Assembly (NCBI RefSeq): GCF_001865675.1
Contig: NZ_CP011319.1
Span: forward strand, 5,456,001 to 5,520,000
Direction: 5' to 3'
Origin: Janthinobacterium sp. 1_2014MBL_MicDiv
Lineage (GTDB): Bacteria > Pseudomonadota > Gammaproteobacteria > Burkholderiales > Burkholderiaceae_D
Length of the DNA stretch: 64,000 nucleotides
In this document: one piece after another, positions 38,038 to 46,603 of the stretch
How the letters are laid out: every line of letters starts with the position of its first letter
How positions within the stretch are numbered: the first letter of the stretch is position 1
Translations under genes and position numbers: made by a program
Notes under the pieces: generated by a model
Databases searched by the model: none
Seen by the model: the letters and a program-made list of their open reading frames with translations, nothing else
What the model was told of the DNA's origin: nothing

Positions 38038-38808
38038 TCAGGACTGCAGCTGCAAGGTCTTGACGATCCTGCTTTCCACCTTCTCGCCCGCGCCCGACAT
38101 GGCGCTCTTGCTTTCCTTGCGCAGCAACAATAAATGATCGCCGCTGACGCCGTACTGGCGCGTCTCGTCCGTTTTCTGCGTAAAGCTGACGACGACGAAG
38201 GCGCGCCCGCTCACGTCGACATGAAAACGGCTGGCCAGCGGCATGCCATCGGCGGCGATCCACACGTCGATACCGCCATCGAATTTCTTCACATACTTGC
38301 GGTCCTTCTCCGGCACCTTGTCGAGCGACAGGGTAAAACTGAGCAGGCGCGCCGGCTTGCCCTTGTAGCTGTCCATCTTTTCGCCACTGAACACGGCTTC
38401 GTCGATCTCGCGCGACAGGGCGTCCGCTGCCGACACCATGGAGCGCAGCTCCGACGCCTTCATTTCCCCCAGCGCAAAGCCGATCGGCGTCTTGCCCTTC
38501 GGATCCTTCACCTTGGCGCGCTGCTCGGCCTCGACTTTCGCCAGCAAGTCCTTGCTGTAGAGCACCTGCAAGCCGGCCGGCCCGCCCTCGACGGCCACCG
38601 TGGCCTGGCCGCTATCCTCTTCCGCCTCCTTGCCCTCGCCCTCGCGGCGCCAGGTCTTCGATTCGACTTGCGCCTTGATCGGCGCTTGTCCCTGCAGCCG
38701 GGCCAGCGCCGCATTCAAATCGGCCAGCCCATCGGCCCGGGCAGTCCCGCACGCCACGCTGAACAAGCCGCCCAGCACCAGCCATTGCACGCCATTACGT
38801 CGCTGCAT
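38038..38808 (-). CDS. Hypothetical exported protein
   Basis: The 256-residue protein has a signal peptide cut near GTARADG. The mature part is charged in its first third (EGEGKEAEEDSG) and then forms a domain with many beta-strands (GIDVWIAADGMPLASRFHVD, RAFVVVSFTQKTDETRQYG). That part resembles outer-membrane lipoprotein carrier-like folds only in a general way, so I assign no function. The start at 38808 has GAGGA upstream; an open frame reaches 38868 but lacks sense as a signal. It converges on the lipoprotein gene with a 36-base gap. Confidence 0.72.
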   Translation of the reverse strand: MQRRNGVQWLVLGGLFSVACGTARADGLADLNAALARLQGQAPIKAQVESKTWRREGEGKEAEEDSGQATVAVEGGPAGLQVLYSKDLLAKVEAEQRAKVKDPKGKTPIGFALGEMKASELRSMVSAADALSREIDEAVFSGEKMDSYKGKPARLLSFTLSLDKVPEKDRKYVKKFDGGIDVWIAADGMPLASRFHVDVSGRAFVVVSFTQKTDETRQYGVSGDHLLLLRKESKSAMSGAGEKVESRIVKTLQLQS

Positions 38809-38925
38809 CGTCGCATCCTCATGGTACATTGGGATGCCAAAACACCATGTTTTGGCTATCTGTTGCATTTGAACACAGCCAGCCCTGGTCAGGTGGAATC
38901 TCTTTCTGCTATAATTCGCCGCCTT

Positions 38926-39001
38926 GGCCTGGTAGCTCAGTCGGTAGAGCAGAGGATTGAAAATCCTTGTGTCGGTGGTTCGATTCCGCCCCGGGCCACC
39001 A
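38926..39001 (+). tRNA. tRNA-Phe (anticodon GAA), copy 2
   Basis: The sequence is identical over all 76 bases to the copy at 29592-29667, including the encoded CCA. A perfect TATAAT (38910-38915) lies ten bases upstream; the -35 region is weak. It is a monocistronic transcript that ends at the terminator at 39021-39052. Confidence 0.97.
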
Positions 39002-39020
39002 AGAATTCAGTAGCACATAG

Positions 39021-39052
39021 AAAAAAGCCAACCTTCGGGTTGGCTTTTTTTT
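39021..39052 (+). terminator. Intrinsic terminator of tRNA-Phe copy 2
   Basis: AAAAAAGCCAACC and GGTTGGCTTTTTT form a long stem around TTCG, followed by more T. The stem core GCCAACC-TTCG-GGTTGGC is the same as in the terminator of copy 1. Confidence 0.9.
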
Positions 39053-39281
39053 GACTTGCCCGCATCCATCCTAGCGCCAGTCACACTGGTAAGCCACGCT
39101 GCGCTGCACAGCTTGCAAATACATCCACACACATTATGCCAATTCATCACCTTGAATTTTAAGCAAAATATTGCCTAAAAGATATATACTTTCCATTAAC
39201 AGTCTGACTCTGGCAGGGGCATGGCCGTTCAAGCGTGGCGCCACCAGGCATCACTTGAAAAATTAAAAATGGATAGAATAG

Positions 39282-41627
39282 ATGAAGACTCTGGCAATAG
39301 CGCTTGGTTCGTGCATGCTCGCTGCATGCGGTGGTGGTGGTAATGGCGGCGGTGGTGACTCGCCGCCGCCCCCTGGCACTTCCACAAGCGTAACCGTCAG
39401 CGGTACTGCCGCAACTGGCAAGGCCATAGCCGGCGCCATTGTTAATGCGAAGTGCCAGACAGGCGCAGGTAACACCACGACGCTGGCCGACGGCAGCTAC
39501 AGTCTTGTGGCCCCCAATGGCAAACTCCCTTGTCTACTCCAGATCACCGATCCGGCAGATGGATCAAAATTACATACACTCGCCCTGGGAAGCGGCAGCG
39601 CGGCTTCCGCCAACATTACACCGCTGACCGAAATGCTGACGGCAAGGGTATTGACGAATGAACCTTCCGTCTCTTTTGCCGCCTTTGACGCGGCTGTTAC
39701 CAGCAGCAGAATCAGCGCCAGCACGGTAAAAGCCGCGCAGAGCGACGTAGGCGCGGTGCTGGCCGGCATCGTCGACACGAACCAGCTCGCTGATTTTATT
39801 GCCACGCCGCTGAAAGCCGCTACGCAAGGCAATCCAGCCGGCGGAGATATGCAGGACAAACTCCTCGACGCGCTCAGGATAAAAATCAACGCCGCCCAGC
39901 TTACCCAAGTCGTGGCCGCGCTGGCCAGGATCCGACATACCGACGATATCAGGCAAATCATCGCCGAGGTGGCCGCCGTTCCGCCTGTTGCCCAGGCCGG
40001 GGCTGCACAAAATGTCCTCACGGGAGCTGTTGTCACCCTCGATGGCAGCGCCAGCTCGGCGGATGCAGGGCGCAAGCTAAGCTATGCATGGACCCTGCAA
40101 TCCAGACCGGCAGGCAGCGCGGCAAGCCTGTCTGCACCAACCTCCGCACGGCCCACTTTTACGGCGGACTTGGCAGGCGAGTATGTTGCCAGCGTCATTG
40201 TCCATGACGGCAAAGTCAGCAGCAACGCGGCAGCTGTCACCATTACGGCCAGCACGGCCAATGCGGCGCCCGTGGCGAATGCAGGCTCCGCGCAGTACGT
40301 CTTCTCCGGCAGCGTCGTCAAACTCGATGGCAGCGCCAGCTCGGACGCCAACGGCGATGCACTGACTTTTTCCTGGGACCTGATGGCCAAACCGGCGAAC
40401 AGCTCGGCGACCCTGTCTTCGTCCACCTCGGTCAAGCCTACATTTACCGCCGATGTAACGGGCTCGTATGTCGTCAGACTCAATGTCAACGATGGCAAAG
40501 TCAGCAGTGCAGGCGCAACGGTCGCGATCATCGCCAGCGCGATTGACAAGGCAGGTCCTGCCGTCACGGCCATCACCGTCACGCCCGCGAACGTCGACGT
40601 CTCGCTGACAAGCCAGCAGGTGAGCGCCACCGTCACCGTGCGGGATGCCACCGGTGTCAATCTCAGCGCACTCCCCAGCCCTTATTGGCACCATGTAGCC
40701 GATACGGTCGGCACGCGCATCGATAGCAAATGGGTACTGCTCTCGGGCGACGCGAAGCAGGCTATTCTTCGTTCGACAATCACAATCCCTGCAGGCGCCA
40801 AAGCCGGGCAATGGGAGATTGGCACGACCGCTTTTCGTGACGTGGCCGGGTATGCCAGTACGACTGGGGGATACGAACAGGGTTTCACCGTGCACAACAC
40901 GCAAGGCAATGACACGTCGGGACCTGCCGTATCGGACATCATCGTGAGCCCCTCTTTCGTTGAGGTCTCCCAATCAAGTCAAGTGGTGACGGCCACGGTC
41001 GCCGTGACGGACGCCACCGGGATAAATCTCCATGCCCTGCCCAGTCCCTACTGGCATCACGTGGCGGATATCGGCGGTACCCGCATCGATAGCAACTGGG
41101 TATTGGTTTCCGGCGATGCCAAGCGTGCCACTTTCCGTTCGACTGTGACAATACCGGCACAGACAAAAAATGGGCAATGGGTATTGAGTTCACCAGCGTT
41201 TCTCGACGTGGCAGGATACACCAGCATGAATGGTGGCCAGCAAGTGACTTTCAGCGTGCAAAACACGCAAGGCAATGACACATCAGGGCCTGTCGTTTCG
41301 GAAATCACGGTGAGCCCCCGCTCCATTGACGTCTCCCAGGCAAGTCAAGCGGTGACGGCCACAGTTACCGTGACGGATACCACCGGCATCAATCTCAATG
41401 CCCTCCCCTCCCCCTTTTGGTATAACGCGGAAATTGACACTCCCCGCATCGATAGCAACTGGGTGCTGGTCTCCGGCGATGCGAAACATGCTACCTTCAA
41501 TTCAACGGTGACCTTACCCGCAGGAACCAAAGGTGGGATATGGAAAGTTGTCTCGACAGCGTTTCGTGATGTGTCTGGATATACCAGCACGAATGGCGGA
41601 TACGAGGGCGGCTTCACCGTTAAATAA
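39282..41627 (+). CDS. Surface lipoprotein with Ig-like repeats
   Basis: The 781-residue protein has a lipobox LAAC (Cys16) followed by a glycine-rich linker (GGGGNGGGG). Next come a carboxypeptidase-regulatory-like segment (about 36-100), a helical region (about 105-230), two PKD/REJ-type Ig domains (about 232-420, each with LDGSASS) and three 122-residue repeats (422-543, 544-665, 666-781). Each repeat has VSLTSQ or VSQ.SQ.V.ATV.V.D, a YWHH-like motif, RIDS.WVL.SGDAK and a final GYTS..GG. It probably sits on the outer surface as an adhesin or sugar-binding protein; the function is unproven. Confidence 0.85.
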   Translation: MKTLAIALGSCMLAACGGGGNGGGGDSPPPPGTSTSVTVSGTAATGKAIAGAIVNAKCQTGAGNTTTLADGSYSLVAPNGKLPCLLQITDPADGSKLHTLALGSGSAASANITPLTEMLTARVLTNEPSVSFAAFDAAVTSSRISASTVKAAQSDVGAVLAGIVDTNQLADFIATPLKAATQGNPAGGDMQDKLLDALRIKINAAQLTQVVAALARIRHTDDIRQIIAEVAAVPPVAQAGAAQNVLTGAVVTLDGSASSADAGRKLSYAWTLQSRPAGSAASLSAPTSARPTFTADLAGEYVASVIVHDGKVSSNAAAVTITASTANAAPVANAGSAQYVFSGSVVKLDGSASSDANGDALTFSWDLMAKPANSSATLSSSTSVKPTFTADVTGSYVVRLNVNDGKVSSAGATVAIIASAIDKAGPAVTAITVTPANVDVSLTSQQVSATVTVRDATGVNLSALPSPYWHHVADTVGTRIDSKWVLLSGDAKQAILRSTITIPAGAKAGQWEIGTTAFRDVAGYASTTGGYEQGFTVHNTQGNDTSGPAVSDIIVSPSFVEVSQSSQVVTATVAVTDATGINLHALPSPYWHHVADIGGTRIDSNWVLVSGDAKRATFRSTVTIPAQTKNGQWVLSSPAFLDVAGYTSMNGGQQVTFSVQNTQGNDTSGPVVSEITVSPRSIDVSQASQAVTATVTVTDTTGINLNALPSPFWYNAEIDTPRIDSNWVLVSGDAKHATFNSTVTLPAGTKGGIWKVVSTAFRDVSGYTSTNGGYEGGFTVK
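40545..41624 (+). repeat. Three tandem 366-bp coding repeats
   Basis: Units at 40545-40910, 40911-41276 and 41277-41624 encode the last three domains of the surface lipoprotein. Units 2 and 3 share long nearly identical stretches at DNA level, including the junction text AACACGCAAGGCAATGACAC. This suggests recent duplication and possible copy-number change. Confidence 0.75.
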
Positions 41628-41674
41628 CGGTTGGGGAGGCAAGTGTCCTATGCCACCCCGGCAGCATTAGAAGT

Positions 41675-41700
41675 AACGCCAATCCGGACCGGTTGGCGTT
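41675..41700 (+). terminator. Hairpin after the surface lipoprotein gene
   Basis: AACGCCAA (41675-41682) pairs with TTGGCGTT (41693-41700), with CCGG pairing inside. There is no clear T-run, so termination strength is uncertain. Confidence 0.45.
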
Positions 41701-41848
41701 CTCGAATTAAAGTGTCTTTTATCCTGACAGGTTAACTGATCGCCTCCTCGGCTGAGAAAGCTGCCCGGCATCGCCCCTATGCGCTGTACCGCACAGTAAC
41801 ATTCGGCAGATCGGCCTACCCTGTTCCTATTACACAGGGAGATATCGC

Positions 41849-44230
41849 ATGCTCAAGATTGCTCTGCTGGTGGCCCTGCTGGGCCTGCTTCTACTCTTCG
41901 CGCCCGGCCCCGCGCGCCGCGCCCTGCTCACCCCGCGCCTGCTGGCGCTGTTCAATCGCATCCTGCCCACCATGTCGGACACGGAACGCGACGCGCTCGA
42001 GGCGGGCACCACGTGGTGGGATGCGGACCTGTTTTCCGGCCGGCCCGACTGGTCCAAGCTGCTCGCCTATGGACGCGCCTCGCTCACTGCCGAGGAACGC
42101 CACTTTCTCGACCACGACGTCGAGCGGCTGTGCGAATTGGTCAACGACTGGGAAACCCAGCAGGAGCAAGACTTGCCGGCCCAGGCCTGGACCTACATGC
42201 GGGAACACGGTTTCCTCGGCATGATCATCCCCAAACAATATGGCGGCAAGCAATTCTCCGCCTACATGCACTCGCAAGTGGTGATGAAGCTGTCGAGCCG
42301 CTGCTCGGCGCTGGCCGTCAGCGTGATGGTGCCCAATTCGCTGGGACCGGCCGAACTGCTGCTGCACTATGGCACCGAGGAACAGAAGGATTATTACCTG
42401 CCGCGCCTGGCCGCCGGCGTCGAAATTCCCTGCTTTGCGCTGACCAGCCCGTATGCGGGTTCCGATGCGGCCGCCATCCCCGACCTGGGCGTGGCGTGCA
42501 TGGGCATGCATGAAGGGCGTCCCACCCTGGGTTTCCGCCTCAGCTGGAACAAGCGCTACATCACGCTGGCGCCCGTGGCGACCTTGCTGGGGCTGGCATT
42601 CCAGACCAGCGACCCCGACCACCTGCTCTCCGGGGACGACACTCCCGGCATCACCTGCGCCCTGATTCCCGCCAGCCACGACGGCGTCGTGATCGGACGC
42701 CGCCACCACCCGCTCAATGCCGTATTCCAGAACGGTCCCACCTCGGGCCAGGACGTCTTCATTCCCATCGACTGGGTCATCGGCGGCCAGGCGCAAGTGG
42801 GCAAGGGCTGGCGCATGCTGATGGAATGCCTGGCAGCCGGGCGCGCCATTTCGCTGCCCTCGTCCAGCGTCGGCATGGGCAAGATGGCCGTGCGCGGCAC
42901 CAGCGCGTATGCGGCCGTGCGACGCCAGTTCAACATGCCGATCGGCAAATTCGAAGGGGTGCAGGAAGCGCTGGCCCGCATGGGCGCCAATCTGTACTTG
43001 ATGGATGCGGCGCGCACGCTGGCCGCGCACGCCGTCGACCTGGGCGAGAAGCCGGCCGTGATTTCCGCCATCGTCAAATACCACGTCACGGAACGGGGCC
43101 GCGCGCTCGTCAATGACGGCATGGATATTCTCGGCGGCAAGGGCATTTGCATCGGTCCCAACAATTTCCTCGCCAGCGCCTACCAGCAGATTCCCATCGC
43201 GATTACCGTCGAAGGCGCCAACATCCTCACCCGCAGCCTGATCATCTTCGGCCAGGGCGCCATCCGCGCGCATCCGTATGTGCTCCGGGAAATGGCCGCC
43301 GTGGGCGAAAGCGACCACGCCAAGGCGCTGCGCGATTTCGACGCGGCCTTCTTTGGCCACGTCGGCTTTGTGCTGGGCAACCTGGCCCGAGGGCTGTGGT
43401 ACGGGCTGGGCGGCGCGCGCCTGGCCGCCGTGCCCGCTGCCGGCGCGCCCGAGCTGGCGCCCTATTACCGCGCCCTGACGCGGCTGTCGACGGCGTTTGC
43501 CGTCATGACGGACATGTCGATGTTCGTGCTCGGCGGCGAACTCAAGCGGCGCGAGCGCCTGTCCGCGCGCCTGGGCGACGTGCTGTCGCAACTGTACCTG
43601 GCCTCGGCGGTGCTGAAGCGCTACGAGGACGATGGCAGGCCGCCGGCCGACCTGCCCTACGCGCACTGGGCGCTGCAGGACGCGCTGCTCAAGGCGCAGC
43701 AGGGCTTGACGGGCGTGCTCGAGAATTTCCCCGCGCGCGTGCTGGCCGCGCTGCTGCGCGTGCTGCTGTTCCCCGTCGGCCTGCCCCACCGCCCGCCATC
43801 CGATGAACTCGGCAGCGCGGTGGCGCACGCCATGCAAACGGCCGGCGCCGACCGCGAACGCCTGCTGGCCGATGGCCATGTCGCCAGCGAGGGTAGCCAC
43901 GGCGGCGATCCGCTGGCCTGCGCCGAGCGGGCGCTGGCCTTGCTGCCGGACGTGCTGCACATCGAAAAACGCCTGAAAGACACGCCCGAAGGTGCGGCCC
44001 TCAGGCACCTGCCGCAAAGCCTGCACGCCATGCAGCAGTGGCTGGCGGCGGCCAAGGCGGCAAGCTCGGTCAGCTGCCAGGAGCACAACACCTTGCTGGA
44101 ATTTGCGCGCCTGGTCGATGGCCTGATCCAGGTCGATGATTTTCCGCCCGCTGCGGCGCCGCAGGCACAGGGCGGCGGCGCCGCGCACCGGCTGGATGAC
44201 GAACCGGCTGGCGAGAGCCGCGCGGCCTAG
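41849..44230 (+). CDS. fadE: Acyl-CoA dehydrogenase FadE
   Basis: The 793-residue enzyme does the first step of fatty-acid beta-oxidation, acyl-CoA to trans-2-enoyl-CoA. Its length is near the 814 residues of E. coli FadE, far longer than ordinary acyl-CoA dehydrogenases. An N-terminal membrane helix (LKIALLVALLGLLLLFAPG) is followed by the dehydrogenase core (FLGMIIPKQYGGKQFSAY, LTSPYAGSDAAAIPDLG, NDGMDILGGKGICIGPNN, AITVEGANILTRSLIIFGQG) and a FadE-specific C-terminal domain. It is likely bound to the inner membrane. No FadR site was identified. Confidence 0.95.
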   Translation: MLKIALLVALLGLLLLFAPGPARRALLTPRLLALFNRILPTMSDTERDALEAGTTWWDADLFSGRPDWSKLLAYGRASLTAEERHFLDHDVERLCELVNDWETQQEQDLPAQAWTYMREHGFLGMIIPKQYGGKQFSAYMHSQVVMKLSSRCSALAVSVMVPNSLGPAELLLHYGTEEQKDYYLPRLAAGVEIPCFALTSPYAGSDAAAIPDLGVACMGMHEGRPTLGFRLSWNKRYITLAPVATLLGLAFQTSDPDHLLSGDDTPGITCALIPASHDGVVIGRRHHPLNAVFQNGPTSGQDVFIPIDWVIGGQAQVGKGWRMLMECLAAGRAISLPSSSVGMGKMAVRGTSAYAAVRRQFNMPIGKFEGVQEALARMGANLYLMDAARTLAAHAVDLGEKPAVISAIVKYHVTERGRALVNDGMDILGGKGICIGPNNFLASAYQQIPIAITVEGANILTRSLIIFGQGAIRAHPYVLREMAAVGESDHAKALRDFDAAFFGHVGFVLGNLARGLWYGLGGARLAAVPAAGAPELAPYYRALTRLSTAFAVMTDMSMFVLGGELKRRERLSARLGDVLSQLYLASAVLKRYEDDGRPPADLPYAHWALQDALLKAQQGLTGVLENFPARVLAALLRVLLFPVGLPHRPPSDELGSAVAHAMQTAGADRERLLADGHVASEGSHGGDPLACAERALALLPDVLHIEKRLKDTPEGAALRHLPQSLHAMQQWLAAAKAASSVSCQEHNTLLEFARLVDGLIQVDDFPPAAAPQAQGGGAAHRLDDEPAGESRAA

Positions 44231-44253
44231 GCCTCGCTGGTTTGCGGCCTATA

Positions 44254-44288
44254 CTGAATTGAGCGGGTGCGGTGCCCGCTCAATTCAG
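44254..44288. repeat. Perfect 14-bp inverted repeat before the DUF1059 gene
   Basis: CTGAATTGAGCGGG (44254-44267) and CCCGCTCAATTCAG (44275-44288) are exact complements with a seven-base loop. The right arm ends where the ribosome-binding site AAAGGAG begins (44289-44294). It could be a fadE terminator without a T-run, an operator, or a translation-control hairpin. Confidence 0.7.
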
Positions 44289-44301
44289 AAAGGAGTCGAT
44301 C

Positions 44302-44547
44302 ATGACACGCAAATTCATCGATTGCCGGGAATTCCCTAGCGACATGCATTGCTCGGTGGCCATCTCGGCCGACAGCGAGGAAGAGCTGCTGGGCATTGCG
44401 GTAGAGCACGCCGTCTCGGTACACCATCACCAGGATACGCCGGCGCTGCGCCAGCAGCTGCGTCAGATGTTCAAGGATGGCATGCCGCCCGAACATCTGC
44501 CCATGAGCGGGCAGGCCGGCAGCAGCGGCGCCTCGCACGCGCACTAG
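44302..44547 (+). CDS. DUF1059 domain-containing protein
   Basis: The 81-residue cytosolic protein begins TRKFIDCREFPSDMHCSVAI, with two Cys, and continues ADSEEELLGIAVEHAVSVHHH, matching my memory of the DUF1059 family. Histidine-rich parts (VHHHQD, and a C-terminal SHAH) and the paired Cys could bind metal, but this is inference. The ATG at 44302 has AAAGGAG at a good distance. Its end overlaps the stop of the convergent MFS gene by four bases. Confidence 0.83.
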   Translation: MTRKFIDCREFPSDMHCSVAISADSEEELLGIAVEHAVSVHHHQDTPALRQQLRQMFKDGMPPEHLPMSGQAGSSGASHAH

Positions 44548-45764
44548 CCAGCGGGGGCCGCCGCCGGCTTCTGCAGGCGCAAGCCCAGCACGAGGGGCAC
44601 GAGGGCCACATACACGGCGATCACCGACAGCCAGATCGCGCCGGGCCAGTGCGCCCTCACGCCAAAATAGATGCTGGAAAACACCAGCGGACAGAAGACC
44701 GACGCCAGGCTCACGGCCGAGGCCAGCACGCCCTGGAACTGCCCTTGCAGGCCTTCATCGACCTGGCGCGTCGCCAGCGATTGCAGGGCTGGCGCGCCGA
44801 TGCCGCCCAGGGCGAACACGGGCATGATGGCAAAGATCATCCAGCTTTGGCTGGCGAACGCCATGACGACCAAGGCGAGGCAGGCGCAGGCGAGGCCCGC
44901 CAGGATGGTGGCGCGCTCGCCCAGCAGTTTCACGGCCGGGCCGGGCAAGAAGGCCTGGGCCAGCGCCTGGCACACGCCGTATGCGCCCAGCGACAGGCCG
45001 ATCCACAGCCCGTTCCATGCGAAGGCGTCGTGGCCCCACAGCGCCCAGCACACGCCATACACTTCGCCGGCCGCGCTGAAGGTAAAGAAGATGACGGTGA
45101 TCGGCAGCAAGCTCTTGTCTGAAAACACCCAGCGCAGCGGCCGCAAGGGATTCAGCGCCGCCAGGTCGAACGTCCCGCGCGTCGGCGTGCGCGAGGGGTG
45201 GCGTGATTCGGGCAGCAGATACCAGGCCAGCAGCAAGTTGCAACCGTTCAACGCGGCCGCCGCCATGAACGGCAGGCGCAAGCCGTAGTCGCCGAGTGCG
45301 CCGCCCAGCACGGGACCGATGATGAAGCCCGCGCCGAACATGGCGTTGAGCAAGCCGAAACGGCGCGCCCGCGTTTCTTCTGCGGAAATATCCGTGATGT
45401 AGGCGGTGGCCACGGAAACGTTGGCGCTCGTCAGCCCGGCGATGGCGCGCCCCAGCAACAGCATCCACAGGCTCGGTGCAAAGGCGAGAAACAGGTAGTT
45501 GACGGCCGCTCCGGCCAGCGACAGCAGCAGCACGGGCCGCCGGCCCAGACGGTCGCTCAGCGCGCCCAGCACGGGCGCGAAAACAAATTGCATCAACGCA
45601 TACAGGGCCGTCATGACGCCGATGTAGGGCGCCACGTTGTCGGCATGCGTGACGTCGCGCAGCAGCGCGGGCAAGATGGGAAAGATCAGGCCGATGCCGA
45701 CGGCGTCGAGCACGACGGTGGCGAAGATGACAGGCAGCGCCGCCACGGAAATGGATAATTTCAT
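44544..45764 (-). CDS. MFS efflux transporter, Tet-like (TCR/Tet family)
   Basis: The 406-residue inner-membrane protein has twelve predicted helices. It starts VIFATVVLDAVGIGLIFPIL, and motif A is LGALSDRLGRRPVLLLSL, as in TetA(A)-like proteins. Motif C-like GAGFIIGPVLGG suggests a drug/proton antiporter. It is divergent from a TetR-family gene, and both starts face two identical palindromic operators. Tetracycline is not proven as substrate, and related proteins export other compounds. Confidence 0.87.
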   Translation of the reverse strand: MKLSISVAALPVIFATVVLDAVGIGLIFPILPALLRDVTHADNVAPYIGVMTALYALMQFVFAPVLGALSDRLGRRPVLLLSLAGAAVNYLFLAFAPSLWMLLLGRAIAGLTSANVSVATAYITDISAEETRARRFGLLNAMFGAGFIIGPVLGGALGDYGLRLPFMAAAALNGCNLLLAWYLLPESRHPSRTPTRGTFDLAALNPLRPLRWVFSDKSLLPITVIFFTFSAAGEVYGVCWALWGHDAFAWNGLWIGLSLGAYGVCQALAQAFLPGPAVKLLGERATILAGLACACLALVVMAFASQSWMIFAIMPVFALGGIGAPALQSLATRQVDEGLQGQFQGVLASAVSLASVFCPLVFSSIYFGVRAHWPGAIWLSVIAVYVALVPLVLGLRLQKPAAAPAG

Positions 45765-45778
45765 ATACTCAATCTAAA

Positions 45779-45795
45779 TATGTACTCAGTACATA
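45779..45795. promoter_or_regulatory. TetR-family operator O1
   Basis: TATGTACT-C-AGTACATA is a perfect 17-bp palindrome with a single central base. It lies 15 bases upstream of the MFS start codon, where it would block transcription or early elongation of the pump gene. Its core, TGTACTCAGTACA, is repeated at 45835-45847. Confidence 0.75.
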
Positions 45796-45834
45796 AATAG
45801 TATACCCAGCCTTGCCGTGCCATCAAGCGTTATC

Positions 45835-45847
45835 TGTACTCAGTACA
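45835..45847. promoter_or_regulatory. TetR-family operator O2
   Basis: TGTACTCAGTACA is an exact copy of the O1 core, centred 54 bases away (about five helical turns). It lies 22 bases before the regulator ATG at 45870, which fits autoregulation of the repressor. Confidence 0.75.
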
Positions 45848-45869
45848 CTTCGTGTATGATCGCGGCAAC

Positions 45870-46508
45870 ATGACGATTCCTTCCGACCTCCGCTCCCGCA
45901 AACGCCTTGCCACACGGCAAGCCATCTCGAATGTCGCCACGCGATTGTTCTTCGTGCGCGGTTTCGACCAGGTGACGGTGGACGAGATCGCGGCGGCGGC
46001 CAGCGTGGGGCGCATGACGGTGTTCAACCACTTCCCGCGCAAGGAAGACATGTTCTTCGACCGCGAGGAAGAAGGCCGCGAACTGCTGCGCGCCGCCTTG
46101 CGCCAGCGCGATCCCGCCGTGGCGCCCCTCGACACCCTGCGCCTGCTGGCGCACCGGCTGGTGGCCGAAGACAGTCCCTACATCACGTTTTCCGCCGCCG
46201 GCCAGGGTTTTATTGCCACCATCGCGGGCAGCGACACCTTGAAAGCGCGGGCGCGGGCGATCCGCGACGAGCTGGCGCAAGTGGTGGCGACGGCGCTGGC
46301 CGAGAGCACGCAGAGCGAGGCGCACGATCCCCAGGCCCAGCTGGCGGCGCATCTGCTGCTGGCCACCTGGAGCACGGCCCTCATCGAGGCGCACCGGGCC
46401 TTCCGCCAGCATGGCGACGCGCAGCAGGCGAAAAGCCTTTTTCTCGCCATCGTGGAACGGGGCCATGCCGGCCTCGACGCGGCCATGGCGGGCACGCCTT
46501 ACGCCTGA
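45870..46508 (+). CDS. TetR/AcrR-family transcriptional regulator
   Basis: The 212-residue repressor has an N-terminal HTH (about residues 10-60: RQAISNVATRLFFVRGFDQV, TVDEIAAAASVGRMTVFNHF) and a C-terminal ligand-binding domain of nine or so helices. It is divergent from the Tet-like pump and very probably represses it until a pump substrate binds. I used the ATG at 45870; a GTG six codons earlier (45852) is also possible. The ligand is unknown. Confidence 0.9.
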   Translation: MTIPSDLRSRKRLATRQAISNVATRLFFVRGFDQVTVDEIAAAASVGRMTVFNHFPRKEDMFFDREEEGRELLRAALRQRDPAVAPLDTLRLLAHRLVAEDSPYITFSAAGQGFIATIAGSDTLKARARAIRDELAQVVATALAESTQSEAHDPQAQLAAHLLLATWSTALIEAHRAFRQHGDAQQAKSLFLAIVERGHAGLDAAMAGTPYA

Positions 46509-46603
46509 GAAGTCCAGCATCGGCGCGGAATGGCAATTCCTTGACGCCAGGCAAGGCGCCACGGCGCCAGCCCGCCTACAATCGCCGGCTTTGCCCTTCG
46601 CCC

